Positions 8,224 through 18,300 of a DNA stretch of 64,000 nucleotides are shown here, piece after piece. The position numbers were made by a program, and so were the translations under genes. The DNA lies in NCBI GenBank assembly GCA_903929475.1, contig CAIYUV010000176.1:1-64000 (forward strand), given 5' to 3'. Origin of the DNA: an uncultured Spartobacteria bacterium (GTDB taxonomy: Bacteria > Verrucomicrobiota > Verrucomicrobiia > Chthoniobacterales > Chthoniobacteraceae). Positions within the stretch are counted from its first letter, which is position 1. Every line of letters starts with the position of its first letter. The notes below the pieces were generated by a model. The model ran no database searches. It had not been told where the DNA came from and saw only the letters and a list, made by a program, of their open reading frames with translations.

Positions 8224-9747
8224 ATGCCCGACATCGTTCTCGCTACACTCAATGCGAAATACATCCATGCCGCGTTTGGCCTGCGCTATTTGCAGGCCAA
8301 TCTCGGCGGGCTGCGCGAGCGCGCGTGCATCGCGGAGTTCGATATCAACCAGCGTCCTCTCGAAATCGTGGAGCGCATCCTCGCGCACGAGCCGCGCATT
8401 GTCGGGCTTGGCGTTTATATTTGGAACGTCGTGCCGACCACCGAAGTCGTCGCGTTGCTAAAACGCATCCGACCTGAACTCATCATCATCCTTGGCGGGC
8501 CGGAAGTGAGCTACGAGACCAAGGGACAGGAAATCGTTAGACTCGCTGATCACGCAATCACTGGCGAGGCCGACAATGCTTTTCGCGAAACCTGCCGTGC
8601 CATTCTCGACGGCGAGTCGCCACCGAAGATTATCACCGCTGACCTTCCGAAGCTCGACACGCTCGCGTTGCCCTACGAACTCTACAGTGACGCCGACCTC
8701 GCGCATCGCGTCATCTACGTCGAGGCGTCACGCGGTTGCCCGTTCACTTGCGAGTTTTGTCTCTCATCGCTCGACATCCCCGTGCGGCAATTTCCCCTCG
8801 ATGCCTTCCTCGCTGCGCTGGAACGCCTGCTCGCGCGCGGTGCGACGCAGTTCAAGTTCGTGGATCGCACTTTCAATCTCCATCTCCCGACGAGCACCGC
8901 GATCCTCCAGTTCTTTTTGGATCGCTGGCGCGAAGGGCTCTTTGTGCATTTTGAAATGATCCCCGACCGACTCCCTGAGCAGCTCCGTGTTTTGATCGCG
9001 CAGTTTCCGCCCGGCGCTGTGCAACTCGAAGTCGGCATCCAAACCTTTGACGATGCGACTTCGCTCAACATCTCGCGTCGGCAAAACGTGGCGAAACTCG
9101 AGGACAACTTCCACTATCTCCGCGCGCACACCGGCGTTCACATTCACGCGGATCTCATCGTCGGACTACCTGGCGAGGGCATCGAGAGTTTTGGCCGAGG
9201 ATTTGATCGTCTGCTCGCACTGCGTCCGCAGGAGATTCAAGTCGGGATACTCAAGCGGCTGCGCGGCACGCCCATCGTCCGACACGATGCGGAATACGCG
9301 ATGACTTACTCCCCGCATCCGCCCTACGAAATCCTCTCCACGCGCGACATCTCTTTTCCCGATATGCAGCGGATGCGCCGATTTGCGCGCTATTGGGACA
9401 TCTCCGCCAACAGCGGCAACTTCACCACCACGCTCGTGCTCCTCTGGCAGGGTGCCGCATCGCCATTCACACAATTCCTCCGTTTCAGCGACTGGCTTTT
9501 CCACCACCTCGCACGCACCCACACCATCGCCCTCGATACGCTCGCAAAAAGTCTCTTCACCTTTCTCTCCGAGCAGATCGGATTGGAAAAAAAGACCGTC
9601 GCAGCTGCGCTCTCGGAAGATTGGCGGCGCACAGGGCGAAAGGATTTACCACCGTGGCTGGAGAAGTTCGCTATCAGTGAAATTCCGCGAAGCGCAGTGC
9701 GCGACAAGGCTCCACGCCGCCAGGCTCGTCATACGCAGGCGTCCTAA
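8224..9747 (+). CDS. B12-binding domain radical SAM protein (DUF4080-type)
   Basis: 507 residues. The N-terminal cobalamin-binding Rossmann domain (about 1-135) includes [11 protein letters not shown] and [12 protein letters not shown]. The radical SAM core follows, with the [4Fe-4S] cysteines C172, C176 and C179 in [13 protein letters not shown] (CxxxCxxC) and later barrel strands such as [14 protein letters not shown] and [12 protein letters not shown]. The C-terminal part (about 350-500) looks like the DUF4080 extension. The substrate is unknown; family members often act as methyltransferases or in ring rearrangements. A possible -10 CATACT ends 7 bases before the ATG, so the mRNA may be leaderless. 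Confidence 0.88.
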   Translation: MPDIVLATLNAKYIHAAFGLRYLQANLGGLRERACIAEFDINQRPLEIVERILAHEPRIVGLGVYIWNVVPTTEVVALLKRIRPELIIILGGPEVSYETKGQEIVRLADHAITGEADNAFRETCRAILDGESPPKIITADLPKLDTLALPYELYSDADLAHRVIYVEASRGCPFTCEFCLSSLDIPVRQFPLDAFLAALERLLARGATQFKFVDRTFNLHLPTSTAILQFFLDRWREGLFVHFEMIPDRLPEQLRVLIAQFPPGAVQLEVGIQTFDDATSLNISRRQNVAKLEDNFHYLRAHTGVHIHADLIVGLPGEGIESFGRGFDRLLALRPQEIQVGILKRLRGTPIVRHDAEYAMTYSPHPPYEILSTRDISFPDMQRMRRFARYWDISANSGNFTTTLVLLWQGAASPFTQFLRFSDWLFHHLARTHTIALDTLAKSLFTFLSEQIGLEKKTVAAALSEDWRRTGRKDLPPWLEKFAISEIPRSAVRDKAPRRQARHTQAS

Positions 9748-9783
9748 ACGGATCTTCTCGTGTCGGTGTGTGAAATCTGATGC

Positions 9784-10623
9784 TCACTTTGCAGCGGGTG
9801 GCGTAGTGCGTGCGGCGTGGAGTTGGATGCGTCTTTGCGGAAGAGCGGCACGGTAGAGAGCGACCTCGTCCACGCAGCCGGGAAATGTGTTTTCGGCTTT
9901 TGCGCCAAGGGTTGAGCCGATCCAGACTTCGTCGTTGTCCACGACGGGCGGTTCGGTGGTGGTTTGATTTTTTACCCAAGCACCAGCGGATGTCTTGCCG
10001 TCAATCCACGCGAAGATGCTGTCCGGCTTCCCAAATTTGTAGGTGATGGCGATGTGGTGCCAGTTTTCTCCAATGGCGAATGCGGATTCGCTTACCCAGC
10101 GGTGCGCGGTGCCGGTGGTGGTGTGAAAGGTGAAACTGGGGTGCGCGAGTTTACCATCGCCTAAGAGGCTGAGTGCCCAGTTTTCATTGTCGCGAGCAAA
10201 GCCCGGATTTCCGGTTCGGCCTTTGCCGACGATGGGCGCGCACTGTTGATCGCGGAGCGGGCCGCGGCATAGCACCCATGCTTCAATAGTGATGGTGTCG
10301 CCGTTGGTGAATTTGAGGACGCTGTTTTCGCCGGGGTCCTTCACGCGGAGGACGGCGTCGCTACCGGAGACTGTCATTTCAGCGGCGAGATTTTCTGCGG
10401 CGAAGGTCGGGAATTCCGGCGGGCGCGGCCCGGGCACGATGAGGGACACGCCGGTGCCGACGTGCGCGCTCAGCACGCCGACTTTGCTTTCGGCGCAGCA
10501 GTCGTGAGCGTCGTCAAATCGCCAGTAGGCGGCGGGCTTGTCTTCGGCGATAAGGTCGGGGTAGTCGGCGTGTGAGGTCGCTGCGTTTGCGATTGCGGCA
10601 AGGCAGTAAAGGACGTTGCGCAT
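9784..10623 (-). CDS. exported LamG / concanavalin A-like domain protein
   Basis: 279 residues from MRNVLYCLAAIANAATSHADYP, a signal peptide with probable cleavage after SHA. The rest is one LamG-type jelly roll: AAYWRFDD at the start, DTITIEAWVLCRG, ENWHHIAITYKFGKPDSIFAWIDGK and PGCVDEVALYRAAL near the end, all standard LamG strands. Such domains bind carbohydrates or proteins at the cell surface; no catalytic domain is attached. It starts 20 bases after the stop of the phosphodiesterase gene on the same strand, so they form a two-gene operon. The first codons used by the ORF track lie inside the upstream gene. Confidence 0.8.
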   Translation of the reverse strand: MRNVLYCLAAIANAATSHADYPDLIAEDKPAAYWRFDDAHDCCAESKVGVLSAHVGTGVSLIVPGPRPPEFPTFAAENLAAEMTVSGSDAVLRVKDPGENSVLKFTNGDTITIEAWVLCRGPLRDQQCAPIVGKGRTGNPGFARDNENWALSLLGDGKLAHPSFTFHTTTGTAHRWVSESAFAIGENWHHIAITYKFGKPDSIFAWIDGKTSAGAWVKNQTTTEPPVVDNDEVWIGSTLGAKAENTFPGCVDEVALYRAALPQRRIQLHAARTTPPAAK

Positions 10624-10642
10624 ACGGCGTGGAATTCTGCGT

Positions 10643-12307
10643 TTATTCGGAGGCGTTTGAATAGCCTTCGTCGAGGTAGGTCTTGTCGCCGAGGATGGTG
10701 AATTCAAGCCACTGTTTCCACCGCTTGCCGCCCGGCAGAGTGCGTGCGGCCTCGATGCGCTTGGTCACGGGCACTGGCAAGTCCACTTTCATTCCAGCGA
10801 GTGCCTCGGTGAGCACGCGTCCGTCTGGCGGCAGCGGTGGAGCGATGCCGAGGCAGTGGAAAATCGTCGGCGCAACATCAATATTGCCGCTCGGTAGTTC
10901 ACTGCGGAATCCGACGCGGATGTCCGGGCCGGCTGCGATGAGCAGATTGTGAATATCGAAGCGGCTGAGCGAAGCATGAGTGCCGCTGCCGGACGGTCGT
11001 CCCTCGGCGGTGAGCGAACCGGGCACGCCCGCTTTGTTCGGGCGGTCGCTCCATGTGAAACTGAATGCGATGTCGGGCGGCGTCGGCGAGTCCATCCACA
11101 CATCGCTCAATTTGAAAGTCCCTGGCGCACCATCGCGCGTGAAGATGCCGCCGACGAAATCACTCGCCTGCAACCACTCGACGATCTCCGCGGTGATCGC
11201 CGGGTCGCTGTTCACGACGTAGATCAATGTGCTCGCACCCACGTTGACGCTGAGAACATCGCCGGGCCTTGGTGTTTGCTTGAACTGCCCTGTTGCGCGA
11301 AATGGCACCTTAGACCTCATGCCCTGCGCCCTGAGCTTGCCTGTAAAATCGAGGGCGCGCTCGACGGTGGAAAAGCCATGGTCGCTCACGAGGAAGACGT
11401 CCGTTTTTTCGTGCACGCCACGCCTTATCAGTTCGGCGAGCACCATGCCGAGGTGTGTGTCGCTGTCGTGAATCGCGTTGAGCGCAGCGGTGTGGCCTGG
11501 AAATGTGAGGTGCTGGGTGAAGTCTGGATCGCCGAGCCAGAGCACGCTGAATTTCGGCACGCCGTCCTTCCACTCGTGTTCGAGCATCGCGCGCGTGGTC
11601 CATAAATTTTGCGCGGAATTGGATGTGACGGTCTTCGGAAATTCGGGCCATTTGCCGAGGGATTTGATGAGCGTTTCTTCAAACGATTTTGGATACGCCT
11701 GCCCTTCAAAAACGACGGGTGCATCTCCGAATTTTGTGCGGTCAAACGCGCGGTCAGCCAGCAGCGCGACGGACTTTGTGCCGGCGACAGTTGCGGTGAA
11801 GCCTGCCTTTCTCACCGCCTCGGCAATGGTCGGCATGAGCAGCCACCGTCCGCCGTTGATCGCATCGCCGGTGCGCACAAACCACGGATACTGCATATCC
11901 ACGGGCCGGATCAGATTCACCTCCGGGCGGTATTCGCGGTTGGCGATGATGCCGTTGTTGCGGGGAAGCATTCCGGTCGCGAGCACGGAGCCGTTCACTT
12001 CCGTGCTGGTGATGTAGGTGGAGTGGTTGTTGGTAAAAAATGTGCCGCTCTTCGCGAGTGTAGTGGCGTTTGGCGTGAGATTATCGCTGATGAAATCGGG
12101 GCGCATCCCGTCCCAAATGACGAGAACAACGTGCTCTGCGCGCGGCTTTGCATTCTCCTGCGCAAGAGCTGGGATTGTGAGCAGGATGAAGAAGAGCTTT
12201 CCGGCGGAGATGGGATTGTTGCAAAAGAAGCGCGTGAACCGCCTGAACGCATTTCTGATCGCAGCCGCCTTGTGGGCGGGAATATTTTTGCCGGGGTTGG
12301 GCTCCAC
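10643..12307 (-). CDS. type I phosphodiesterase / nucleotide pyrophosphatase family protein, exported
   Basis: Alkaline-phosphatase-superfamily enzyme. HVVLVIWDGMRPDFISDNLTPNATTLAKSGTFFTNNHSTYITSTEVNGS contains the first metal aspartate and the Thr/Ser nucleophile region; FSVLWLGDPDFTQH, DVFLVSDHGFSTVE and SGTHASL give the remaining metal ligands. A signal peptide KLFFILLTIPALAQ precedes the mature part, but no ATG, GTG or TTG lies just upstream of it; the nearest is GTG at 12307, which would overlap the divergent glycosyltransferase gene. The exact start is therefore uncertain (12190-12307). The substrate is not evident; phosphodiesters or phosphonates are usual for the family. Confidence 0.8.
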   Translation of the reverse strand: MEPNPGKNIPAHKAAAIRNAFRRFTRFFCNNPISAGKLFFILLTIPALAQENAKPRAEHVVLVIWDGMRPDFISDNLTPNATTLAKSGTFFTNNHSTYITSTEVNGSVLATGMLPRNNGIIANREYRPEVNLIRPVDMQYPWFVRTGDAINGGRWLLMPTIAEAVRKAGFTATVAGTKSVALLADRAFDRTKFGDAPVVFEGQAYPKSFEETLIKSLGKWPEFPKTVTSNSAQNLWTTRAMLEHEWKDGVPKFSVLWLGDPDFTQHLTFPGHTAALNAIHDSDTHLGMVLAELIRRGVHEKTDVFLVSDHGFSTVERALDFTGKLRAQGMRSKVPFRATGQFKQTPRPGDVLSVNVGASTLIYVVNSDPAITAEIVEWLQASDFVGGIFTRDGAPGTFKLSDVWMDSPTPPDIAFSFTWSDRPNKAGVPGSLTAEGRPSGSGTHASLSRFDIHNLLIAAGPDIRVGFRSELPSGNIDVAPTIFHCLGIAPPLPPDGRVLTEALAGMKVDLPVPVTKRIEAARTLPGGKRWKQWLEFTILGDKTYLDEGYSNASE

Positions 12308-13868
12308 GGAATTGATGGGTGAGGAAGGTAGGCGGATCATGCCGGCTGTTACGATGTTGGAGGATGGAAGCTGGATGGTGCCCCATGTTGGCGGCAAACC
12401 CTTTCTCCGCAAACCTCCGCTCGTGCAGTGGTGCATTGCTGGGTCGCTGAAAATATTTGGATACAATGTCTGGGCCGCGCGACTGCCGAGTGCGCTGAGC
12501 GTGCTCGCGCTGGTCGCGGTGATTATTTTTGCCACGCGTGGCTGGCTCATCTCGGAGCAGTCGCTCGTCGCTGCCATCGTAATGATGGCGCAGATCGCCA
12601 CGATCGAAAAATGCCGGCTCGCGGAGCTGGAGGCGATTTATGTGGCGCTCAGCGGCATTGCGATTGTGCTCTGGATGAGTTGGTGGTCGCAAGGTCGTTC
12701 GCCGTGGCTGGTGTGGATTGTGCCGATGGTTTTCAATGCGCTGGCGCTGCTGGCGAAGGCTCCACTGCATTTCTTATTTTTCTATGCAGTCGTCATAGCG
12801 ACGCTCGTGGCTGCGGGGGAGATACGGACGCTGTGGAGCCGGGCACATCTTCTCGGCGTGTTGATCATGGCGAGCATCGTGGCGGCGTGGGCAGTCCGGT
12901 TTTTACACGAGGTGAATGCAGGCGAGGCAGGCGTAGTGTGGAGGCGACAGTTCTTCGAGCGTGTGACGGACGCGGAGATGAACATTTCCAAGTGGCTGAT
13001 GACCATTCCCAATGGCCTTGCAAATCATCTGCCGTGGGTGCTCTTTGCGCCGCTGCTCTGGCGAAAGGATGCGGCACTCGGCCAGCGCACGCGCCCGGCG
13101 GCGTTGCTGCGCGGGGGGCGATGGGCGGTTGCCGGGTGCTTTTTCGGGCTGCTGCTCATCCCCGGAGTGCAGCCGCGCAATGTGCAGCCGCTGGTTGCAC
13201 CATTCAGCGTATTGCTGGCGCCTGTATTATGGGCCTGTCCAAGACGCTTCCGACATTGGTGGCGCTATGCGGTTTTTGTGATGACGTTGATAATTTTCAC
13301 GGGCGCGGTTGCTGCGCCTTTTATCGTCGCAAGTGCTGTGGGAAGAGGGGCGGATGCACTGCACCCCGCCGTTGCCGGTTTAATTTTGGTGCTGATATTT
13401 TGTTCTGCCCTTTTGTTGATGTCGCTGCGCCGCCGCCTGCATCAAACGCTGCACCTGACACTATGGACCGGTTTCGTAGCAGTGATGACGATGCTGCTTT
13501 ATACGACGATTGCGGTGCCTTGGATGAGTCTGAACGAAAACATCCGTCCCTTCGCTCAGTGCATTGATGACAGGATGCCCGCGAACTCACGCCTTGTGGC
13601 ATACAGTCTCGATGATTTTGCACCGCTGCTTGGAGTGCTGTTTCATTTGAAGACGCCGTTTATCTACGTAGTGGATTCGGAACACGCGCCCGATGGCGAG
13701 GAGTTCTACCTCATGAGAGGGAAGGAGCGCGCGAAGTTTGAGACCTCGTTCACCATCTCCGGCGAGCCGCTGGTGGTGTGGTATGCGAAGGAGGGCAAGT
13801 TTCCCTCGGTGGTTGTCCGTGCAGTGCGGAAACAAGCTGTGGATTGCCCCGCAGCAACCGCTCGCTAG
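12186..13868 (+). CDS. ArnT/PMT-like glycosyltransferase (GT39 or GT83 family), multi-pass membrane
   Basis: 560 residues with about ten or more transmembrane helices. The N-terminal loop GSTELMGEEGRRIMPAVTMLEDGSWMVPHVGGKPFLRKPPLVQW carries the acidic catalytic-site residues and the KPPL motif of dolichyl-phosphate-mannose or lipid-linked sugar transferases such as ArnT. It probably moves a sugar from a polyprenyl phosphate donor to lipid or protein on the periplasmic side. Possible starts are ATG 12186, ATG 12210 and GTG 12234; none has a clear Shine-Dalgarno. The 5' end overlaps or abuts the divergent phosphodiesterase gene. Confidence 0.82.
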   Translation: MKKSFPAEMGLLQKKRVNRLNAFLIAAALWAGIFLPGLGSTELMGEEGRRIMPAVTMLEDGSWMVPHVGGKPFLRKPPLVQWCIAGSLKIFGYNVWAARLPSALSVLALVAVIIFATRGWLISEQSLVAAIVMMAQIATIEKCRLAELEAIYVALSGIAIVLWMSWWSQGRSPWLVWIVPMVFNALALLAKAPLHFLFFYAVVIATLVAAGEIRTLWSRAHLLGVLIMASIVAAWAVRFLHEVNAGEAGVVWRRQFFERVTDAEMNISKWLMTIPNGLANHLPWVLFAPLLWRKDAALGQRTRPAALLRGGRWAVAGCFFGLLLIPGVQPRNVQPLVAPFSVLLAPVLWACPRRFRHWWRYAVFVMTLIIFTGAVAAPFIVASAVGRGADALHPAVAGLILVLIFCSALLLMSLRRRLHQTLHLTLWTGFVAVMTMLLYTTIAVPWMSLNENIRPFAQCIDDRMPANSRLVAYSLDDFAPLLGVLFHLKTPFIYVVDSEHAPDGEEFYLMRGKERAKFETSFTISGEPLVVWYAKEGKFPSVVVRAVRKQAVDCPAATAR

Positions 13869-13871
13869 CAT
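13844..13871 (+). promoter_or_regulatory. candidate promoter for the ferritin-like gene
   Basis: TTGCCC (13844-13849), 16-base spacer, TAGCAT (13866-13871). The ATG at 13879 lies 8 bases behind the -10, so the transcript would be leaderless. It sits inside the 3' end of the glycosyltransferase gene. Confidence 0.45.
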
Positions 13872-13878
13872 TCGCTGC

Positions 13879-15294
13879 ATGAGCACGACGAAATACACCC
13901 CGCTCCACAATCTCCCGCCGCTGGCAGGGATCGCAGATTTTGATGCGGCGCGCCGCCCCGGTCTTTCGGTTGAGGAAAGTGTCCGGCGACTGAAACGTTT
14001 TCACTACGCGCTATGCCGCCTGCATGAAATTTTCGTGGCGCGCATCACTGCGGAGCCGATCTACGAATTGAAAATGGGGTTCTCACTCCACGCGCACTAT
14101 TGTGCTGAGCACGTGTCGGCACTGCGTTCCCGTGTTGGTGAAATGCGCGAGCCTCCGCTCGGTCTGGAGGTGGTGCCGGACGAGAACCTCGCGATTTTCT
14201 TTGATGAAATTATCTCAGCACCGGAAACCCCGCTGCTCCTCGCTGGCATCTACGGGAAAGCCGTCCCGGCGATCACTGTGGCGATGGAAAACTATCGTGC
14301 GGTTGTGAACCCGCTCGCCGATGCGCCGGGTTTGCGCGTGCTCCGATTTGCACTGCTGGAACTTCAGGACATGGCGGAATACGGAGCAAAAGCATTGAAG
14401 TCATTGAAAGGCGGGGATGACGCGGCTTGGCTGGCTTTGCTGGATCGGTGTCTTGCAGCGAGCGGTGGTCTGGACGGCACCGCTCCAGCGCATATGCAAA
14501 AAATCGCGCGCAGTTTTTCAGTGCAGCCATATCGCTACGATCCTGTGCCGCAGCGTGACGAGCGATTTCCCGATCCTTACAACATGGGGGTGAATGCGGA
14601 GGTATTTCTGCATGATCCGGCGATGACTGCGCCGCCGAAATGTTTGATGATGTATTACCGCCGTATCCGCGAAATTGATGTGCCGGAAATGATGGCCAGC
14701 ATCATCACCGAGACTCGCGGCAAACCGTGGAACTACTACAGGGACATGACACGCCAGCTTTGGGACGAGGCGCGGCACGCGATGATGGGCGAGGTGGGTT
14801 TTGTGGATCTCGGCGTGGACTGGCGGAAGGTGATGATCAATTTCACATGGTCGCTCGGTCTCAACACGCAACTCACTGCGAAGGAGCGCCACGGTGTTCT
14901 TTACTTCATTGAGCAGGGACAAATGCCGAAGACTGGCAAACGATACGAATGGGAGGTGGCGCTCATGGCAGAGAATAAACTCGCAGCAACTTTTCAGGAT
15001 TTCGATTGGGCGGACGAGGTGCTGCACGCGCGAGTCGGACGCGACTGGTATGTTTCAGAATTCACGAACGCAAAAGATGCGGTCGAGTGGGGCGACCATT
15101 GCTGGTCGAAAGTGCTGATAGGCTGGAGAGAGTGGCGCGACAAAGGACTGACGACACATCGTAACTGGTGGCCGGAGGTTTACCGGGCAGCGTGCGAAAA
15201 TTGGGGAATAAAACCCGATGCCGCAGTGCTAGCTTACAAAGAAACCTATGAGACGAAGCGCGCTGATTTGAAGGTTATTGAAGCTTCGGCGTAG
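13879..15294 (+). CDS. predicted ferritin-like diiron protein of unknown function
   Basis: 471 residues from MSTTKYTPLHN; no signal peptide, so cytoplasmic. Two ExxH helices are visible: DEARHAMMGE (E297, H300) and DEVLHARVGRDW (E380, H383), with candidate third and fourth carboxylates in DVPEMMASIITE and EQGQMP/EWEVALMAE. This is the four-helix ferritin-like arrangement of diiron carboxylate enzymes, in the C-terminal half. The N-terminal half (HAHYCAEHVSALRSRVGEMREPPLGLE) is helical and may be a second, degenerate copy. The reaction is not known. The gene follows the glycosyltransferase by 10 bases but has its own candidate promoter. Confidence 0.75.
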   Translation: MSTTKYTPLHNLPPLAGIADFDAARRPGLSVEESVRRLKRFHYALCRLHEIFVARITAEPIYELKMGFSLHAHYCAEHVSALRSRVGEMREPPLGLEVVPDENLAIFFDEIISAPETPLLLAGIYGKAVPAITVAMENYRAVVNPLADAPGLRVLRFALLELQDMAEYGAKALKSLKGGDDAAWLALLDRCLAASGGLDGTAPAHMQKIARSFSVQPYRYDPVPQRDERFPDPYNMGVNAEVFLHDPAMTAPPKCLMMYYRRIREIDVPEMMASIITETRGKPWNYYRDMTRQLWDEARHAMMGEVGFVDLGVDWRKVMINFTWSLGLNTQLTAKERHGVLYFIEQGQMPKTGKRYEWEVALMAENKLAATFQDFDWADEVLHARVGRDWYVSEFTNAKDAVEWGDHCWSKVLIGWREWRDKGLTTHRNWWPEVYRAACENWGIKPDAAVLAYKETYETKRADLKVIEASA

Positions 15295-15308
15295 ATGCCG
15301 CGTTGATT

Positions 15309-18300
15309 TTACCGTGAGCCTACTTTTGGAGGGGCGATGGGGACTGGACGGACGCGGGGGAGCGAGACGCCATTTTCACGCTCGGGAAAAACGATTTCAG
15401 GCTCGAACACTTCGATGACTGGTGGCGTTGACGAGTGGGGGCGTGGTGAATGTTGAGGCTCGGAATGTGTCGCAGTTTGCGCAACGCCGGGCCCGTCAGT
15501 GATGTGTGCGAGTTGGTGTGTGAGTTCGTCGCGCTGTCGTGCGAGTTCTTCGTGCTCGGTCTGAAGACTGGCCAGTTCCTTGCGTGCATTAGCGAGTTCG
15601 TCATCCGCTTTCCTGAGTTTGTCGCTGAGGTCCGCCGCATTTCTGGCGATGGTTTCCCGCTCGTGCGCAAGAGATTCTTTATTGGCCGCGATTGCGTCGA
15701 GCTGCTGGCGGAGATCAGATTTTTCAAGTGCTGCGCGCTGTGCGAGTTCGTCGTAGTCGTGCCGGGCTGTAGCTAGTGCGACACGTAGTTTATCAAGCTC
15801 GGATGCCTGGTGTTCGGCGGTGCTGCGGGCTTCGTCGAGGGCTGCGGCAGTCGCCTGTTGTGCCTCGCGTTCCGCTGCGACGGCGGATTCGTTTTGCTGG
15901 GCAGCACGGCTGAGCTTTTCGATTTCCGCGCTGTGTTGCTCGTGAAGCGCGGCATTGGCTTTCGAAATTGCGGCGACTTCCTCGGCGTTGCGGCGCTTCA
16001 AAACGGCGGATGCCTCGTCCATTGCGGAGAGTTCCTGTCGAAGGCGTGCGATTTCCACGTCGGCTTCCTTTTGTGTCAGAGCAGACGAGTCACGCTCAGC
16101 TTCAAGCGAGGCGACGTTCCGTGCATGTTCATCGCGCGCAGTTTTCAAAGTGCCTGCAATGGATTCGCGCTCGGCTGCCAGGTCAGATTGAGTGCTGTGG
16201 TGGTCGCGCTCCATCTCGGCGAGCGTGGCGGCGAGCTGCTGTTTTTCTGATACGAGACTTTCATGCGATTTGGCGATGGCATCGTGCCGCTCGCGAAGCG
16301 TGAAAAGTTCAGATTTGGTGGAACTGAGCAGTGCGCTTATGCGTGCCGTCTTTTCACGTTCCTCGGAAAGTTGTCCCGCGAGAATTTCACTTTCTGCGGA
16401 TGCGGACGCTTCGCGGCCGGCGCGCAGGGTCGCAAGTTCGGCACGTAAAGTTTCGACATCGCGATGGAGTCGATCCTTTGCCGCTCGTTCTTCGCTGATT
16501 TCAGCGACGACCTGTTGGTGCTCGGCGGCAAGGCGGTTGAGAGTCGTCTCGCTTTCGTGCAGGGCGCTGTTCCGGGTCTTCGCGGCGTGCTGGGCTTCGT
16601 CGCGCTCTACGATGGTGGCGTCGAGCTTGTTTTGAAGCGCGTTGATTTCATTTTGAAGCGCAGGATCTCCGAGCATTGCGGCACCGGAGGTGTTATGATG
16701 TTCCCGTTCTTTTTCGATTTCGAGCAACGCCCGCTCTGTGTCAGCCAGACGACGGTTGAGTTCTTCGTTGGCACGGACGACCGATGTGTGCTCCCGATCC
16801 AGCGATGAGATGAGGTCTTCGCGCGCTTCGGCCTCGGACTTGATGCGCACTGCGAGCGCATCCTTGTCATGACGGAGTTGATCGCGCTCATGGACCAGAA
16901 TCGTGAGTTGCTGTTCGAGCGCGAGACTTTGCTCGCGAAGATTAGCAGCCGCCTGCTGGCGCTCCTGCTCGAAGCTCTCCTGCTCGCTTTTGAATGTGGC
17001 GGCCAATTCCTCGTATTTGGCGTTGAGGGTTTCCAGTTCGTTTTTCGCCTCAGCAAGGGCGGGTTCGAGGCTGGAGCGTTTTTCGGACAGCGAGCGTTGT
17101 GCGGATTCGATGGATTGCATCAAGGAGGCGACTCGCTCTTCGTGTGCCTTGTGTTCCTTTTCGGCACGTTGCTGGTCATTGGCTGCCTGCTCCTGTATCA
17201 TTTTCATCGAGGCGGCCTGCTCCTCTTGAAGTTTGCGAACTTCATTCAATTCCGCCTCCAGCTTCAATTTCTCGCTGCAAAGATTTTCCATTTCTACCAC
17301 GGATGATGGCGTGGCTTTCTCCACACTAACGAGCGCCTCGTCGCGTTCACGGATGAGGATTTTCAAACGGTCACGATAGTTTTCGATGTCGCTTTCTAGC
17401 TGGGCGACTAACTGAGCCTGCAGCGGGTCAGGCTGAGGTATTGCCGCTGGGCATGCAGCCTCGAGTTGTTTTTGGAGTTCTACATTTTGTCCGCGGACGT
17501 TTTCGAGTTCGACGGTGGCTTTGCGAGCATGGTCGGAGAGGACGGTGATTTGATCCTGAAGTTCCTTCTGGGATTTCCGTGCTTCGTTTTCGCGCTGGCG
17601 GAAGGAGGCTTCGATTTCCTTCCGCATTTCAGTCTTCGCGCTCTCCATGTGATTTGCGCTCTGCTCCTGAAGTTTTTCCGCGGCCGCGAGGAGTTTTTCC
17701 GCCTTCGCCCGCAGTTCCTTTTCACGGGAGATGATGAGCGCATTCTCGCGCTGGCTGGCTTCGAGCGTTCCGATACGGCGTTGGAGTTCTTCGACCTGGC
17801 GTTGTGCTCCCATGCCAGCGGTGCCTCCTGTTTCAGCCGCTTTTGGTGGTTGCCCGCGCTTGGTGACTTCAGCGATTTGTGTAGAGAGATAATCTTTCTG
17901 CTTGATGAGTGCATCACGCTCCGAGGTAAGTGCGGCAACTTTTGATTCGTCCTTGAGGCTGGCGATCTGACTTTGAATATCGGCAAGTTCCTTCAGCCGT
18001 GCGTTGAGTTCGTCCTGCACGAGCTGCCGTTCATGGGAGGATTTCTCCAAAAGCTCACGACTCATTGATGCCGCGCTTTTTTCGGCGGAAAGCTGGCCTT
18101 TTGCCTGATCGAGTTCGGCGCGCAGTCGTTCTGTCTCGGTTGCGTTTCGTTCACGGGCATCAATAGCGAGCCTGCTCTGTCTTTCGAGTTCTGCGATTTG
18201 GCGTTCGTAGTTGCCTTTGATGGTTGCGACGCGGCGCGCGACATCTGCAGGCAGGTCGCTGATACGGAGATCGTCTTCGTCTGTCTTTGGTGTTGGTGCT

